Shown: piece after piece, positions 25,052 to 34,001 of the stretch
Layout of the letters: each line of letters begins with the position of its first letter
How positions within the stretch are numbered: the first letter of the stretch is position 1
Assembly (NCBI GenBank): GCA_020029535.1
Contig: JAIBJM010000052.1
Location: 1-34,327, forward strand
Source of the DNA: Gammaproteobacteria bacterium
Lineage (GTDB): Bacteria > Pseudomonadota > Gammaproteobacteria > Steroidobacterales > Steroidobacteraceae
Direction: 5' to 3'
DNA length: 34,327 nt
Made by a program: the position numbers and the translations under genes
The notes under the pieces: generated by a model
Told to the model about the DNA's origin: nothing
Databases searched by the model: none
What the model saw: the letters and a program-made list of their open reading frames with translations, nothing else

Positions 25052-25735
25052 ATGAGCAATGCCGCTGATCCGGTCGCATGGGTGCGGCGGCGGCTGGGTT
25101 ACGAACCGGCGCAGCCGGCGCTGTTCATCCAGGCGCTGACTCATCGCAGCGCGGCCGGCGACAACAACGAACGCCTGGAATTTCTCGGCGACGCGGTGCT
25201 GAACCTGCTGCTTGCCGAGTATCTGTACCGCCGCTTCACCGAAGCCGACGAGGGCACACTGAGCCGCCTGCGCTCCAGCCTGGTCAGCGGCGAGGCGCTG
25301 GCGCGGGTTGCAGCGCGCATCCAGCTGGGCGAGGTGCTGGCATTGGGTGCTGGTGAGCTGAAAACCGGCGGTTTCCGGCGCGAATCCATACTGGCCGATG
25401 CCCTCGAAGCGCTGTTTGGCGCGCTGTACCTGGACGGCGGACTGGAACTCGCGCGCCGCGTGGCGCTGGAATTGATGGAGCCCGCACTGGCCGGGCTCGA
25501 CGAACTGGCTGAACTCAAGGATCCGAAGACATTGCTGCAGGAATGGCTACAGGCGCGCGGACTGGCGCTGCCGCGCTACCAGGTGGAAGGCGTGGAGGGC
25601 GAGTCGCATGCCCAGCACTTCCGTGTCAGTTGCGAAGTGCCGGCGCTGACGCAGCGTACCTGGGGCGAGGGATCGAGCCGCCGCCGCGCCGAACAATCGG
25701 CCGCCGCGGCGCTGCTGGCGCGCGTCAACCCATGA
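25052..25735 (+). CDS. rnc: Ribonuclease III
   Basis: 227 residues, standard length. The endonuclease signature NERLEFLGDAVL carries the metal-binding Glu and Asp, and a second acidic pair lies in ADALEALFGALYLDGG. The C-terminal double-stranded RNA binding domain spans about 155-225: DPKTLLQEWLQARG, YQVEGVEGESHAQHF, then the lysine/arginine-poor RRRAEQSAAAALL helix. It cleaves rRNA precursors and mRNA duplexes in the cytoplasm. Its stop overlaps the era start by four bases, the conserved rnc-era pairing. Confidence 0.97.
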   Translation: MSNAADPVAWVRRRLGYEPAQPALFIQALTHRSAAGDNNERLEFLGDAVLNLLLAEYLYRRFTEADEGTLSRLRSSLVSGEALARVAARIQLGEVLALGAGELKTGGFRRESILADALEALFGALYLDGGLELARRVALELMEPALAGLDELAELKDPKTLLQEWLQARGLALPRYQVEGVEGESHAQHFRVSCEVPALTQRTWGEGSSRRRAEQSAAAALLARVNP

Positions 25736-26622
25736 GCGAATTCCGCAGTGGTTTCGTGGCGCTGGCGGGACGGCCCAATGTGGGCAAGTCCACGCTGCTG
25801 AATGCACTGCTCGGCCAGAAGATCAGCATTGTCACGCCGCGGCCCCAGACCACCCGCCACCGGCTGATCGGCATTGCCAATTTGCCCGGTGGGCAGATTG
25901 CCTTCGTTGACACGCCCGGCCTGCACCACGGCCAGACCCGCGCGCTGAACCGCTCCATGAACCGCACCGCCGCAGCGGCGCTGCTGGATGCCGATCTGGC
26001 GGTGCTGGTGGTCGAAGCGCTGAAGTGGACCGATGAAGATGATCTGGCATTGCGGCGCGTGAAAGAGTCGGGGCGACCGGCGCTGGCCGTGATCAACAAG
26101 GTGGACAAGGTGCACCCGCGCGAGCGGCTGCTGCCATACCTGGCGCAACTCGCCACACGCCATACTTTCATGGCGTTGGTGCCGGTATCGGCGCAGAAGA
26201 ACCGTAATCTGGACGATCTGCGCGTCGCCATCCTGAAATTCCTGCCCGCCGGTCCGGCGCTGTTTCCCGCCGACCAGCTCACCGACCGCAGCGAGCGCTT
26301 CCGCATTGCCGAGACCATCCGCGAGAAGCTGACGCTGGAGCTGGTCGAAGAACTGCCCTATGGCATTGCCGTGGAAGTGGAGAGCCTCACGGAGAACCCC
26401 GACGGGCAGCAGGAAGTGTCGGCGGTGATCTGGGTGGATCGCAGCGGCCAGAAACCCATTGTCATCGGCGCGGGTGGCGAGCGGCTCAAACGCATCGGCC
26501 GCGCGGCGCGCGTCGAGCTGAACAAGCTGCTGGGCAAACGTTTTCATCTGACGCTGTGGGTCAAGGTGCGAGAGGACTGGGCCGACGATGCGCGCGCGCT
26601 GGCGCAGCTGGGCATGGAATGA
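25732..26622 (+). CDS. era: GTPase Era (16S rRNA maturation)
   Basis: 296 residues. G1 is GRPNVGKST, the switch region includes PQTTRHRLIGI, G3 is DTPGLHHG and G4 is NKVDKV. The C-terminal KH domain carries VIGAGGERLKRIGRAARVEL, which binds the 3' end of 16S rRNA, and the ending WVKVREDWADDARAL is canonical. It chaperones 30S assembly and couples it to cell growth. ATG 25732 overlaps the rnc stop and its TGA overlaps the recO start (both ATGA). Confidence 0.98.
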   Translation: MSEFRSGFVALAGRPNVGKSTLLNALLGQKISIVTPRPQTTRHRLIGIANLPGGQIAFVDTPGLHHGQTRALNRSMNRTAAAALLDADLAVLVVEALKWTDEDDLALRRVKESGRPALAVINKVDKVHPRERLLPYLAQLATRHTFMALVPVSAQKNRNLDDLRVAILKFLPAGPALFPADQLTDRSERFRIAETIREKLTLELVEELPYGIAVEVESLTENPDGQQEVSAVIWVDRSGQKPIVIGAGGERLKRIGRAARVELNKLLGKRFHLTLWVKVREDWADDARALAQLGME

Positions 26623-27344
26623 GTCAGGGGCCGCGACGCGTGCAGCTGGCCGCGGGCTTCGTGCTGCATCAGCGGCCATTCCGCGACAGCAGCCTGATTG
26701 TCGAGATCTTCACGCGCGAGCATGGCCGCATGAGCAGCTTCGCGCGCGCAGCGCGTGGTCCGCGCTCGCGCTTTCGTGGCCTGCAGCCATTCCAGCCGCT
26801 GTTGCTGTCCTGGAGTGGTCGTGGCGATGCGCCACAGCTGACCGGTGCCGAACCGGATGGCGCGCCCTGCACGTTGCCGGCGGGGCAGCTGCTCAGCGCC
26901 TTCTATCTCAATGAACTGCTGGTCCGGCTGACGGCGCAGCATGATCCGCATCCCGAGCTGTTCGACCTGTATGCGCGCACGCTGTCGGCGCTGGCGGAAC
27001 AGTCGCGGGCGGAGACGGCGCTGCGCAGCTTCGAGCGCCAGCTGCTGGAGCTGCTGGGTTTCGGCATTGACCTGCAGCACGAGGCCGGCGGCCAGCCGGT
27101 GCAGGCCACCGCGCACTATCGTTTCCGCGCCGGCAGCGGACTGTGGTGCACCGAATCGGTCGCCGACAGTTATAGCGGCCGGATGCTGTTGCTGCTGGCC
27201 GATGAGCAGCCCATCGACGATCCGCAGTTGCTGCGGCAGGCGCGCGCGCTGATGCGCGCGGCCATCGATCATTGCCTGGAAGGACACGAACTGGCCACCC
27301 GCCGCGTCGCGCGCTCGATTGCACGCCTGGAGCGCAGCGCATGA
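26619..27344 (+). CDS. recO: DNA repair protein RecO
   Basis: 241 residues. It has the N-terminal OB fold ([20 protein letters not shown], then [15 protein letters not shown]), followed by the helical domain with YLNELLVRL and [11 protein letters not shown]. RecO loads RecA onto SSB-coated single-stranded DNA with RecR. No Zn-binding Cys cluster is visible, as in many proteobacterial RecO proteins. It is coupled to era and pdxJ by ATGA overlaps. Confidence 0.95.
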   Translation: MSQGPRRVQLAAGFVLHQRPFRDSSLIVEIFTREHGRMSSFARAARGPRSRFRGLQPFQPLLLSWSGRGDAPQLTGAEPDGAPCTLPAGQLLSAFYLNELLVRLTAQHDPHPELFDLYARTLSALAEQSRAETALRSFERQLLELLGFGIDLQHEAGGQPVQATAHYRFRAGSGLWCTESVADSYSGRMLLLLADEQPIDDPQLLRQARALMRAAIDHCLEGHELATRRVARSIARLERSA

Positions 27345-28075
27345 GCAGGGCCATCGCGCTGGGCGTCAACATCGATCATGTGGCAACGCTCCGTCAGCAG
27401 CGTCATACCGTCTATCCCGACCCGGTGCGTGCCGCGCTGCTGGCCGAGCAGGCCGGTGCCGACAACATCACGCTGCATCTGCGCGAGGACCGTCGCCACA
27501 TCCAGGAGGCCGACGTGCGCGCGCTGCGACCGCTGCTCACCACCCGCATGAACCTGGAGATGGCGGCCGCCGACGCCATGCTGGATCTGGCCTGCGAACT
27601 GCGTCCGGCCGACTGCTGCCTGGTGCCGGAACGGCGCGCCGAACTGACCACCGAGGGCGGCCTCGATGTGGTGGCCGGCGGCGATCGGCTGCGACGGCAA
27701 TGTGAGCGGCTGGCCGCGGCCGGTATCCGTGTGGCGCTGTTCATCGCCGCCGATCCGCCGCAGATCGAGGCAGCGGTGGATTGTGGCGTGCCGGTCATCG
27801 AGCTGCATACCGGCGGCTATGCCGACAGCAGTGGCGCAGCACAGGCTGCCGAACTGCAACGGCTCCGCGCCGGTGTAAAGCGTGCGCGCGCGCTGGGACT
27901 GGAAGTGCACGCCGGGCACGGACTGCATTACCAGAACGTGCAGCCAGTGGCGGCCATTGCCGATATTGTCGAGCTCAACATCGGGCATGCCATCGTCGCG
28001 CAGGCGCTGTTCGATGGCTGGCAGCCGGCGGTACGCGCGATGAAGGCCCTGCTGCAGGATGCGCGCGCAACATGA
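27341..28075 (+). CDS. pdxJ: Pyridoxine 5'-phosphate synthase
   Basis: 244-residue TIM-barrel enzyme condensing 1-deoxyxylulose 5-phosphate with 3-amino-2-oxopropyl phosphate to form pyridoxine 5'-phosphate. The conserved N-terminus is [15 protein letters not shown] with [18 protein letters not shown] contributes active-site residues, and ELHTGGYAD and [12 protein letters not shown] are the phosphate-binding loops. The usual pdxJ-acpS pairing is kept, with an ATGA overlap. Confidence 0.98.
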   Translation: MSRAIALGVNIDHVATLRQQRHTVYPDPVRAALLAEQAGADNITLHLREDRRHIQEADVRALRPLLTTRMNLEMAAADAMLDLACELRPADCCLVPERRAELTTEGGLDVVAGGDRLRRQCERLAAAGIRVALFIAADPPQIEAAVDCGVPVIELHTGGYADSSGAAQAAELQRLRAGVKRARALGLEVHAGHGLHYQNVQPVAAIADIVELNIGHAIVAQALFDGWQPAVRAMKALLQDARAT

Positions 28076-28458
28076 TTTTCGGCATCGGCGTTGACGTACT
28101 CGAGGCGCGCCGTATCGAAGCCATCTGGCAGCGCTTCGGTGAACGGCTGGTGCAACGCCTGCTGATGCCCGCCGAGCAGGAACAGCTGGCGAAGACCAAT
28201 CGCCCGCAGCGCTTTCTGGCCATGCGCTTCGCGGCCAAGGAAGCCATCGTCAAGGCCATGGGCACCGGCTTTGCGCACGGGGTATGGATCCGCGACGTGG
28301 GTGTGGTGCAGAACGCCTGGGGCAGGCCCGAGGTGGTGTACTCGGAACGCGGCGACGCGGTACGGCGCGGCCTCGGCATCGGCGATGGACATGTCACGCT
28401 GACCGATGAAGCTGGACTGATCGTTGCAGTCGCCATCCTGATGCGCGCCACGCCATGA
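28072..28458 (+). CDS. acpS: Holo-[acyl-carrier-protein] synthase
   Basis: 128 residues, standard length. The [12 protein letters not shown] start holds the Mg-binding Asp, and [16 protein letters not shown] is the catalytic block with the second metal ligand Glu. It transfers 4'-phosphopantetheine from CoA to apo-ACP. It overlaps both neighbours by four bases. Confidence 0.97.
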   Translation: MIFGIGVDVLEARRIEAIWQRFGERLVQRLLMPAEQEQLAKTNRPQRFLAMRFAAKEAIVKAMGTGFAHGVWIRDVGVVQNAWGRPEVVYSERGDAVRRGLGIGDGHVTLTDEAGLIVAVAILMRATP

Positions 28459-29231
28459 ATATTCTGGTGTTCGACATCGAGACCATTCCCGATCTCGATT
28501 TCGGGCGGCGCGCCATGGGTCTCGACGGACTGGCCGACGAGCAGGTGGCCAAGGCCATGTTCAGCGCCGCGCGGGCGCGCAGCGGCAGCGACTTCCTGCC
28601 CCACATGCAGCATCGCGTGGTGGCCATTTCATGCGTGCTGCGCAGCCGTGACCAGCTGCGGGTGTGGAGTCTGGGTGATCTGCAGTCCAGCGAGGCCGAA
28701 CTGATAGCGCGCTTCTTCGACGGCATCGAAAAATACACGCCGGAACTGGTGTCGTGGAACGGCGGTGGTTTCGATCTGCCGGTGCTGCACTATCGCGCGC
28801 TGGCGGCCGGCGTGCAGGCACCGCGCTACTGGGAGCAGGGCGATGAGGACCGCGAGTTCCGCTACAACAACTATCTGAGCCGCTTCCACTGGCGGCACAT
28901 CGATCTGATGGATGTGCTGTCGGGCTTTCAGAACCGCGCCCGTGCCTCGCTGGCCGACACGGCCGCGCTGCTGCACCTGCCTGGCAAGCTGGGCTTTTCC
29001 GGCGACAAGGTCTGGGATGCCTGGCTGGCCGGCGAGTTGCCCGCCATCCGCAATTACTGCGAAACCGATGTATTGAACACCTGGCTGATCTACCTGCGCT
29101 TCGAGTTCATGCGCGGCCGCCTCGACCAGCAAACGCTGGCAACCGAACAGCAGCGCGTGCGCGAACTGCTGCGCGCCTCGGGCGAGCCGCATCACGCTGA
29201 ATTCCTGCGCGCCTGGGAGGCCGGCGCTTGA
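28455..29231 (+). CDS. 3'-5' exonuclease, PolB-exonuclease-like (DEDDy)
   Basis: 258 residues of a stand-alone exonuclease domain like that of family B DNA polymerases. The DEDDy motifs are FDIETIPD (ExoI), SWNGGGFDLPVL (ExoII) and YCETDVLNT (ExoIII with Tyr and Asp); HIDLMDVL lies between. Likely a cytoplasmic nuclease in DNA repair or RNA trimming; the biological substrate is not established for this family. It overlaps acpS (ATGA) and the rlmD start (TTGA). Confidence 0.85.
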   Translation: MNILVFDIETIPDLDFGRRAMGLDGLADEQVAKAMFSAARARSGSDFLPHMQHRVVAISCVLRSRDQLRVWSLGDLQSSEAELIARFFDGIEKYTPELVSWNGGGFDLPVLHYRALAAGVQAPRYWEQGDEDREFRYNNYLSRFHWRHIDLMDVLSGFQNRARASLADTAALLHLPGKLGFSGDKVWDAWLAGELPAIRNYCETDVLNTWLIYLRFEFMRGRLDQQTLATEQQRVRELLRASGEPHHAEFLRAWEAGA

Positions 29232-30562
29232 ACGGGCGCGGCGCGCCGGTGGCCGAGACCGGCGAGATCGTCGATCTGAACCACGATGGCGAGGGTGTGG
29301 TGCGCGCCGGCAAGACGGCATTCGTCAGCGGCGCCCTGCCGGGCGAGAGCGTGCGCTTCCAGCGTCGCCGCAGGCACCGTCAGCACGATGAAGCCGAGCT
29401 GCTCGAGATCCTGCAGCCCTCGCCGCTGCGCGTGACGCCGCCCTGTCCGCATTTCGGTATCTGCGGCGGCTGCGCCCTGCAGCATCTGACGCCGGAGTCG
29501 CAGCGGGCCATCAAGCAGCAGCAGTTGCAGGAGACGCTGCTGCGTATCGGCAAGGTGGAGCCGCAGCAGTGGTTCGAGCCGCTGTCGGGCCCGGCCTGGC
29601 ACTACCGGCGTCGCGCGCGGTTGGGTGCGCGCTATGTCAACAAGATGGGGCGCTCGCTGGTGGGATTCCGCGAACGCTGGGGCAGCTATATCGCGGCCAT
29701 CGATGGCTGCGAGGTGCTGGCCGAGCCGGTCAATGCACTGATCGCACCGCTGTCGCAGCTGCTGACTTCATTGTCGATCCGCGAGCGCATTCCGCAGATC
29801 GAGGTGGCGGTGGCCGATGCGGTCACCGTGCTGGTGCTGCGTGTGCTGGCGCCACCCAGCGAAGCCGATCTGCAATTGCTGCGGCAGTTCGAGCCGCTGC
29901 ACGGCGTGCGGTTGTATCTGCAGTCCGGCGGCCTCAACACCGTGGCGCCGCTGCAGGGCGCGGCGCCCGAACTGAGCTATGCCTTGCCGGAGTTCGGGCT
30001 GCGTCTGCAGTTCCTGCCCCCGGATTTCATCCAGATCAATGCCGCGGTCAACCGCCAGCTGGTGGCGCGCGCCGTCGAGCTGTTGCAGCTCGATGCGCAG
30101 TCGCAGGTGCTGGACCTGTTCTGCGGCCTGGGCAATTTCACGCTGGCGCTGGCGCGTCGTGCTGCGTCGGTGACGGGTGTGGAGGGTGATGCCGGCCTGG
30201 TGGCGCGCGCCGCGGCCAATGCCGGCAGCAATGGCATCGACAATGCCGGTTTTCATGTCGCCAATCTGTTCGAGCCGCAGCTTGATGCGGCCTGGGCGCG
30301 CGCGACCTATAGCCATGTGCTGCTGGATCCGCCGCGCGCCGGCGCCCGGGAACTGCTGCCGTTGCTGGCCCGCCTGGCGCCACGGCGCATGGTTTATGTG
30401 TCCTGCCATCCCGGGAGCCTGGCCCGCGACCTGGGACTGCTGGTGCACGAGCATGGCTATCGCCTGCTGGGTGCGGGAGTTGCCGACATGTTTCCGCACA
30501 CGGCGCATGTCGAGTCCATCGCAGTGCTGGAGGCCGATCTGAGCGAGAATCGGCGATCATGA
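29228..30562 (+). CDS. rlmD: 23S rRNA (uracil-5-)-methyltransferase RlmD
   Basis: 444 residues. An N-terminal TRAM RNA-binding domain (EIVDLNHDGEGVVR) is followed by the Fe-S cysteine motif CPHFGICGGC and a further Cys in DGCEV. The SAM-binding fold shows LDLFCGLGNFTLALA, VEGDAG, LLDPPRAGA and VSCHPGSLARDL, whose Cys is the catalytic nucleophile; VESIAVLE ends the family pattern. It methylates U1939 of 23S rRNA. The start is TTG 29228, overlapping the exonuclease stop; a TTG in this position is unusual but fixed by the overlap and the TRAM start. Confidence 0.92.
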   Translation: MNGRGAPVAETGEIVDLNHDGEGVVRAGKTAFVSGALPGESVRFQRRRRHRQHDEAELLEILQPSPLRVTPPCPHFGICGGCALQHLTPESQRAIKQQQLQETLLRIGKVEPQQWFEPLSGPAWHYRRRARLGARYVNKMGRSLVGFRERWGSYIAAIDGCEVLAEPVNALIAPLSQLLTSLSIRERIPQIEVAVADAVTVLVLRVLAPPSEADLQLLRQFEPLHGVRLYLQSGGLNTVAPLQGAAPELSYALPEFGLRLQFLPPDFIQINAAVNRQLVARAVELLQLDAQSQVLDLFCGLGNFTLALARRAASVTGVEGDAGLVARAAANAGSNGIDNAGFHVANLFEPQLDAAWARATYSHVLLDPPRAGARELLPLLARLAPRRMVYVSCHPGSLARDLGLLVHEHGYRLLGAGVADMFPHTAHVESIAVLEADLSENRRS

Positions 30563-31608
30563 CGCTCGGACCCCTGATGGTCGATGTGGCGGGCACGGCA
30601 CTGACTGCCGAGGACCGCGAGGTGCTGGCACACCCGCTGGTCGGCAGCGTGATCCTGTTCACACGCAACTACCAGGATCCGCAGCAGTTGACCGAACTGG
30701 TGGCTGCGATCCGCGCCGTGCGCACACCGGCGCTGCTGGTGGCGGTGGATCACGAGGGCGGCCGCGTGCAGCGTTTCCGCCCCGGCTTCACCTTGTTGCC
30801 GGCGCTGCGGCGCATTGGCCTGCTGTATGACCAGGACGCCGACGCCGGCCTGCAGCTGGCCCGCGATCACGGCTGGCTGATGGCCGCCGAGCTGCTGGCC
30901 TGCGGCATCGACTTTTCCTTTGCGCCCTGTGTCGATCTGGATTACGGGCTGTCCGAGGTGATCGGCGACCGCGCCCTGCATGCCAATCCGGCCGCGGTGG
31001 CCGCGCTGGGCGTGGCCTACATGCATGGCATGCGCGACGCCGGCATGGTCGCCACCGCCAAGCATTTTCCCGGTCATGGCGCCGTGGTGGCCGATTCGCA
31101 TCTGGCGCTGCCGGTGGATCGTCGCGAACTGGCCGATCTGGCCGGCGACCTGCAGCCGTACCGGCTGCTGATCGAGAACGGCCTGCCGGCGGTGATGGTG
31201 GCGCATGTGCTGTTTCCGGCGATCGATACACTGCCCGCCAGCTTTTCGCGTCACTGGGTCAAAGGGTTGTTGCGCGGCGAACTGGGTTTCCGCGGCACCG
31301 TGTTCACCGACGACCTGTCGATGCTGGGCGCGGCCGGCGTCGGCGACATCGTCGAACGTTCGCGATTGGCGCTGGACGCTGGCTGCGATGTGCTGCCGGT
31401 CTGCAACGATCGCGCCCAGGTCGAGCACCTGCTGGATGGACTCAAGGTCGGCGCCGATCCGGCGCTGCATCTGCGGCTGGCGCGCCTGCGCGGACGTTCT
31501 CAATACGATCGCGGGCAGCTGTATGCCGCAGGCGACTGGGCGCGCTGCCGCGCTGCGCTGGAGCGTTGCACGGCGCCGCCTGAACTGCAGCTGGGAGAAA
31601 ACACCTAA
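30559..31608 (+). CDS. nagZ: Beta-N-acetylhexosaminidase NagZ (murein recycling)
   Basis: 349 residues, GH3 TIM barrel, cytoplasmic. It removes GlcNAc from anhydro-muropeptides in peptidoglycan recycling. Motifs: AVDHEGGRVQRF, the catalytic His/Asp loop KHFPGHGAVVADSH, and the nucleophile Asp in FTDDLSMLGA. No signal peptide. It overlaps rlmD (ATGA) and shares a base with the next start (TAATG). Confidence 0.95.
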   Translation: MTLGPLMVDVAGTALTAEDREVLAHPLVGSVILFTRNYQDPQQLTELVAAIRAVRTPALLVAVDHEGGRVQRFRPGFTLLPALRRIGLLYDQDADAGLQLARDHGWLMAAELLACGIDFSFAPCVDLDYGLSEVIGDRALHANPAAVAALGVAYMHGMRDAGMVATAKHFPGHGAVVADSHLALPVDRRELADLAGDLQPYRLLIENGLPAVMVAHVLFPAIDTLPASFSRHWVKGLLRGELGFRGTVFTDDLSMLGAAGVGDIVERSRLALDAGCDVLPVCNDRAQVEHLLDGLKVGADPALHLRLARLRGRSQYDRGQLYAAGDWARCRAALERCTAPPELQLGENT

Positions 31609-32456
31609 TGGAAAACTGGTCTGCAGAATTCCTGCGTCAACTGCTTGCGCAATCGCCGGGTGGCATCGTAGTGGGCGAGTCGCGCGAGAATGACTGTCCG
31701 GTGGTGTATGCCAATGCCGCCTTCGAAAGGCAGGCAGGGCAGAGTCTAGAGCAGCTGCGTGGCACCGACCTGAACAGCCTTTCCGGGCTGCAGGTTGAAC
31801 CGCTGCGCGATGCCGAAGGACGGGTGACGCACCTGATCGGCTTCCGGCAGGACGCAGCCGAGCGCAACAAGCTGGGCGACACCACCATCACTACGACGAT
31901 CAGCCTGCCGGTGTCCGGCCTGCCGCGCTGGATGCGCGAAGACCGTTTGTCCGGACTGTGTTCACGGGCCTATTTCGAAGAGCTGCTGCGTCATGACTGG
32001 GATCTGGCGCTGCGCGAGGGCCGCGCCGTCACGCTGCTGATGTTCGACATCGATGCGCTCGGTGCCTACAACGACACCTTCGGTCGTGCCGCCGGCGATG
32101 CCTGCATACGGCGCGTGGCCGGCGTGGTATCGGCGTCCTTCCGCCGTCGTTCGGATGTGGTGGCGCGCTGGGACGGCGGCACGCTGTGCGCGCTGGTGTT
32201 CAGTCCGGATGTGGCCGCAACCATTATCTTTGCCGAGTCGGTGGTGCAGCGCGTGCTCGAACAGCACATCCATCATCCGCGCGCCGCGCCGTCGCGCTTC
32301 GTCTCCGCGCGTGCGGCGGTGGTCAGCCTCAATCCGGATCGCGGCCGCGAGCCGCTGATGCTGCCGCAGGTCGGCCAGCGCGCGCTGCGCCGCGCGCGTG
32401 CCGAACGCAATGGTCGCGTAGTGGTGGCCAGCGAAGCGGACTTCAGCGATCACTGA
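31608..32456 (+). CDS. PAS-GGDEF protein with degenerate active site
   Basis: 282 residues. An N-terminal PAS-like domain (about 10-95: SPGGIVVGE, VVYANAAFERQAG) is followed by a GGDEF-fold domain. The fold is recognisable from EDRLSGLCSRAYFEELL and the metal-site block LMFDIDALGAYNDTFG with GDACIRRVA. But the signature is RWDGGTLCAL in place of RYGGDEFAVL, so the GGDEF residues are replaced and diguanylate cyclase activity is doubtful; it may be a c-di-GMP or nucleotide sensor. It starts at ATG 31608 inside the nagZ stop, so it is co-translated with housekeeping genes. How it is regulated is not visible. Confidence 0.8.
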   Translation: MENWSAEFLRQLLAQSPGGIVVGESRENDCPVVYANAAFERQAGQSLEQLRGTDLNSLSGLQVEPLRDAEGRVTHLIGFRQDAAERNKLGDTTITTTISLPVSGLPRWMREDRLSGLCSRAYFEELLRHDWDLALREGRAVTLLMFDIDALGAYNDTFGRAAGDACIRRVAGVVSASFRRRSDVVARWDGGTLCALVFSPDVAATIIFAESVVQRVLEQHIHHPRAAPSRFVSARAAVVSLNPDRGREPLMLPQVGQRALRRARAERNGRVVVASEADFSDH

Positions 32457-32468
32457 GCCGGTGGCATC

Positions 32469-33521
32469 ATGCGTGCATGGCCGCGTCGACCTGAAGCGCT
32501 ACGGCTGGGTGGCACCGTTGTGAGCAGGCCCTGGCACCTGCAGCCGCCGGATTTCCTGGAGATCGAGGCGGCGCACGCGCGCCTGGCTCCGCATCTGGAT
32601 GTGACGCCATTGCTCGAAGCGCCGGCGGTAAATGCGCATTGCGGCGCGCGCGTGCTGATCAAGCCCGAGTGCCTGCAGCGCACCGGTTCGTTCAAGATCC
32701 GCGGTGCGCTCAACCGCCTGCTGCAGCTCACGGCGGAAGAACGCGCGCGCGGCGTGGTGGCATTTTCCTCGGGCAATCATGCGCTGGCGGTGGCGAGCGG
32801 GGCGCAGCAGCTGGGCATTGCCGCGGTAATCGTGATGCCGTCCGACGCGCCGCGCACCAAGATCGAAGGCACGCGCGCGCTCGGCGCCGAAGTGGTCGAA
32901 TACGACCGCGAACGTGAGGACCGCGCCGCGATTGCCGAACGCTTGCAGCAGGAACGTGGCCTCGCGCTGACGCCGCCGTACGACGATCGGCGCATCGTGG
33001 CCGGACAGGGCACGCTGGGGCGCGAACTGGCACTGCAGCTGCGTGCGCGCGGCGTGCAGGCCGATGTGGTCGCGACGGGCTGCTCCGGAGGCGGCCTGGT
33101 CGGTGGTTGCGCCACGGCGTTCGCCGCACTCTCGCCTGCTACCCGCGTGTGGGCGGTCGAGCCGGCACGGTTCGATGACACGGCGCGCTCGCTTGCTGCC
33201 GGCGAGCGCGTCGCCAATGCTGCGGTCAGCGGCAGCATCTGCGATGCGCTGCTGGTCAGAATGCCGGGGGCGTTGACCTTCGAGATCAACCGGCGCTTGC
33301 TGGCCGGCGCCGTTACCGTCACCGATGCGGAGGTAATTGCGGCGATGCGCCTCGTGCACGAAGCGTTCGGGATCAAGGTGGAGCCGGGCGGTTGCGTCGG
33401 GCTTGCGGCCCTGATGCATGGGCGGATCCCGCTGCAGGAAGGAATTGCGGCGGTGATCCTCACCGGCGGTAACATCGACGACGACATGCATCGTGCGCTG
33501 CTTGCGCCGGGGACAGATTGA
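32469..33521 (+). CDS. PLP-dependent threonine dehydratase / serine racemase-like enzyme
   Basis: Up to 350 residues, fold-type II PLP enzyme. The Schiff-base Lys is in GSFKIRGA, the substrate-binding loop is SSGNHALAVA, the phosphate-binding glycine loop is CSGGGLVGG, and TGGNID near the C-terminus is the pyridine-contact Ser/Gly region. No ACT domain follows, so allosteric isoleucine control is unlikely. Plausible reactions are threonine/serine dehydration, serine racemisation or 3-hydroxyaspartate dehydration; the sequence does not decide. ATG 32469 has GGTGG four bases upstream; GTG 32520 would remove 17 poorly conserved residues and may be the real start. Confidence 0.82.
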   Translation: MRAWPRRPEALRLGGTVVSRPWHLQPPDFLEIEAAHARLAPHLDVTPLLEAPAVNAHCGARVLIKPECLQRTGSFKIRGALNRLLQLTAEERARGVVAFSSGNHALAVASGAQQLGIAAVIVMPSDAPRTKIEGTRALGAEVVEYDREREDRAAIAERLQQERGLALTPPYDDRRIVAGQGTLGRELALQLRARGVQADVVATGCSGGGLVGGCATAFAALSPATRVWAVEPARFDDTARSLAAGERVANAAVSGSICDALLVRMPGALTFEINRRLLAGAVTVTDAEVIAAMRLVHEAFGIKVEPGGCVGLAALMHGRIPLQEGIAAVILTGGNIDDDMHRALLAPGTD

Positions 33522-33536
33522 TACTCGACGTACGGT

Positions 33537-33554
33537 GAAAGTTCAGTCACTTTC
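33537..33554 (+). promoter_or_regulatory. Perfect hairpin in the 5' leader of the small secreted protein gene
   Basis: GAAAGT (33537-33542) and ACTTTC (33549-33554) form a six-pair stem around a six-base loop, ending three bases before the ribosome site AGGAG (33558-33562). It may influence translation or be a protein-binding operator. No T run follows, so it is not a terminator. Confidence 0.45.
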
Positions 33555-33557
33555 GAA

Positions 33558-33562
33558 AGGAG
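33558..33562 (+). promoter_or_regulatory. Strong ribosome binding site
   Basis: AGGAG lies six bases before ATG 33569, the clearest Shine-Dalgarno in this part of the window; most upstream genes depend on overlaps instead. It fixes the start of the secreted protein. Confidence 0.8.
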
Positions 33563-33568
33563 TCAGCC

Positions 33569-33967
33569 ATGAAATACATCATGTTTGCGATTGCGGCGGC
33601 CACCGTGGTCTTCAGCGCCCCGACCTGGGCGGCTGATGTCGGCGTGTCCATCAGCATTGGCCAGCCGGGATTTTACGGCCAGATCGACATCGGCAATTTT
33701 CCGCGTCCGCAACTCGTTTATCCGGATCCGGTGATCATCCGGCCGGTGCCGGTGGGCGTGGTGGTGCAGCCGGTTTATCTGCGTGTACCGCCGGGCCATG
33801 CCAAGGACTGGGGCAGGCATTGCGGTCGTTACAATGCCTGCGGCCGGCCGGTCTATTTCGTGCAGGACCGCTGGTATAACGAAGTGTACGTGCCGCGTTA
33901 TCAGGAACAGCATCGCGGCGGTCGCGGCAACGACAAAGGAAAGCATACAGGCAACAAGCACGACTGA
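33569..33967 (+). CDS. Small secreted protein of unknown function
   Basis: 132 residues. A clear signal peptide (MFAIAAATVVFSAPTWA, cleavage after AWA near residue 21) leads to a mature protein of about 110 residues. The middle is Pro/Val/Tyr-rich (YPDPVIIRPVPVGVVV), followed by a conserved-looking segment with two Cys (RHCGRYNACGRPVYFVQ), a WYNEVYVPRY block and a Gly/Lys/His-rich basic tail. Similar short secreted proteins occur widely in beta- and gammaproteobacteria, but no function is known to me. The two Cys suggest a disulfide in the periplasm. Confidence 0.75.
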   Translation: MKYIMFAIAAATVVFSAPTWAADVGVSISIGQPGFYGQIDIGNFPRPQLVYPDPVIIRPVPVGVVVQPVYLRVPPGHAKDWGRHCGRYNACGRPVYFVQDRWYNEVYVPRYQEQHRGGRGNDKGKHTGNKHD

Positions 33968-34001
33968 GTGTTTTCTGCGTGTCGGTAACGAGGATTCAGC
34001 A

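Noticed and set aside
25576-26679. 367-codon antisense frame over era
   Set aside because: Shadow of era; no motifs, low-complexity composition.
29768-31503. Long antisense frames over rlmD and nagZ
   Set aside because: Compositional shadows of well-supported genes on the plus strand.
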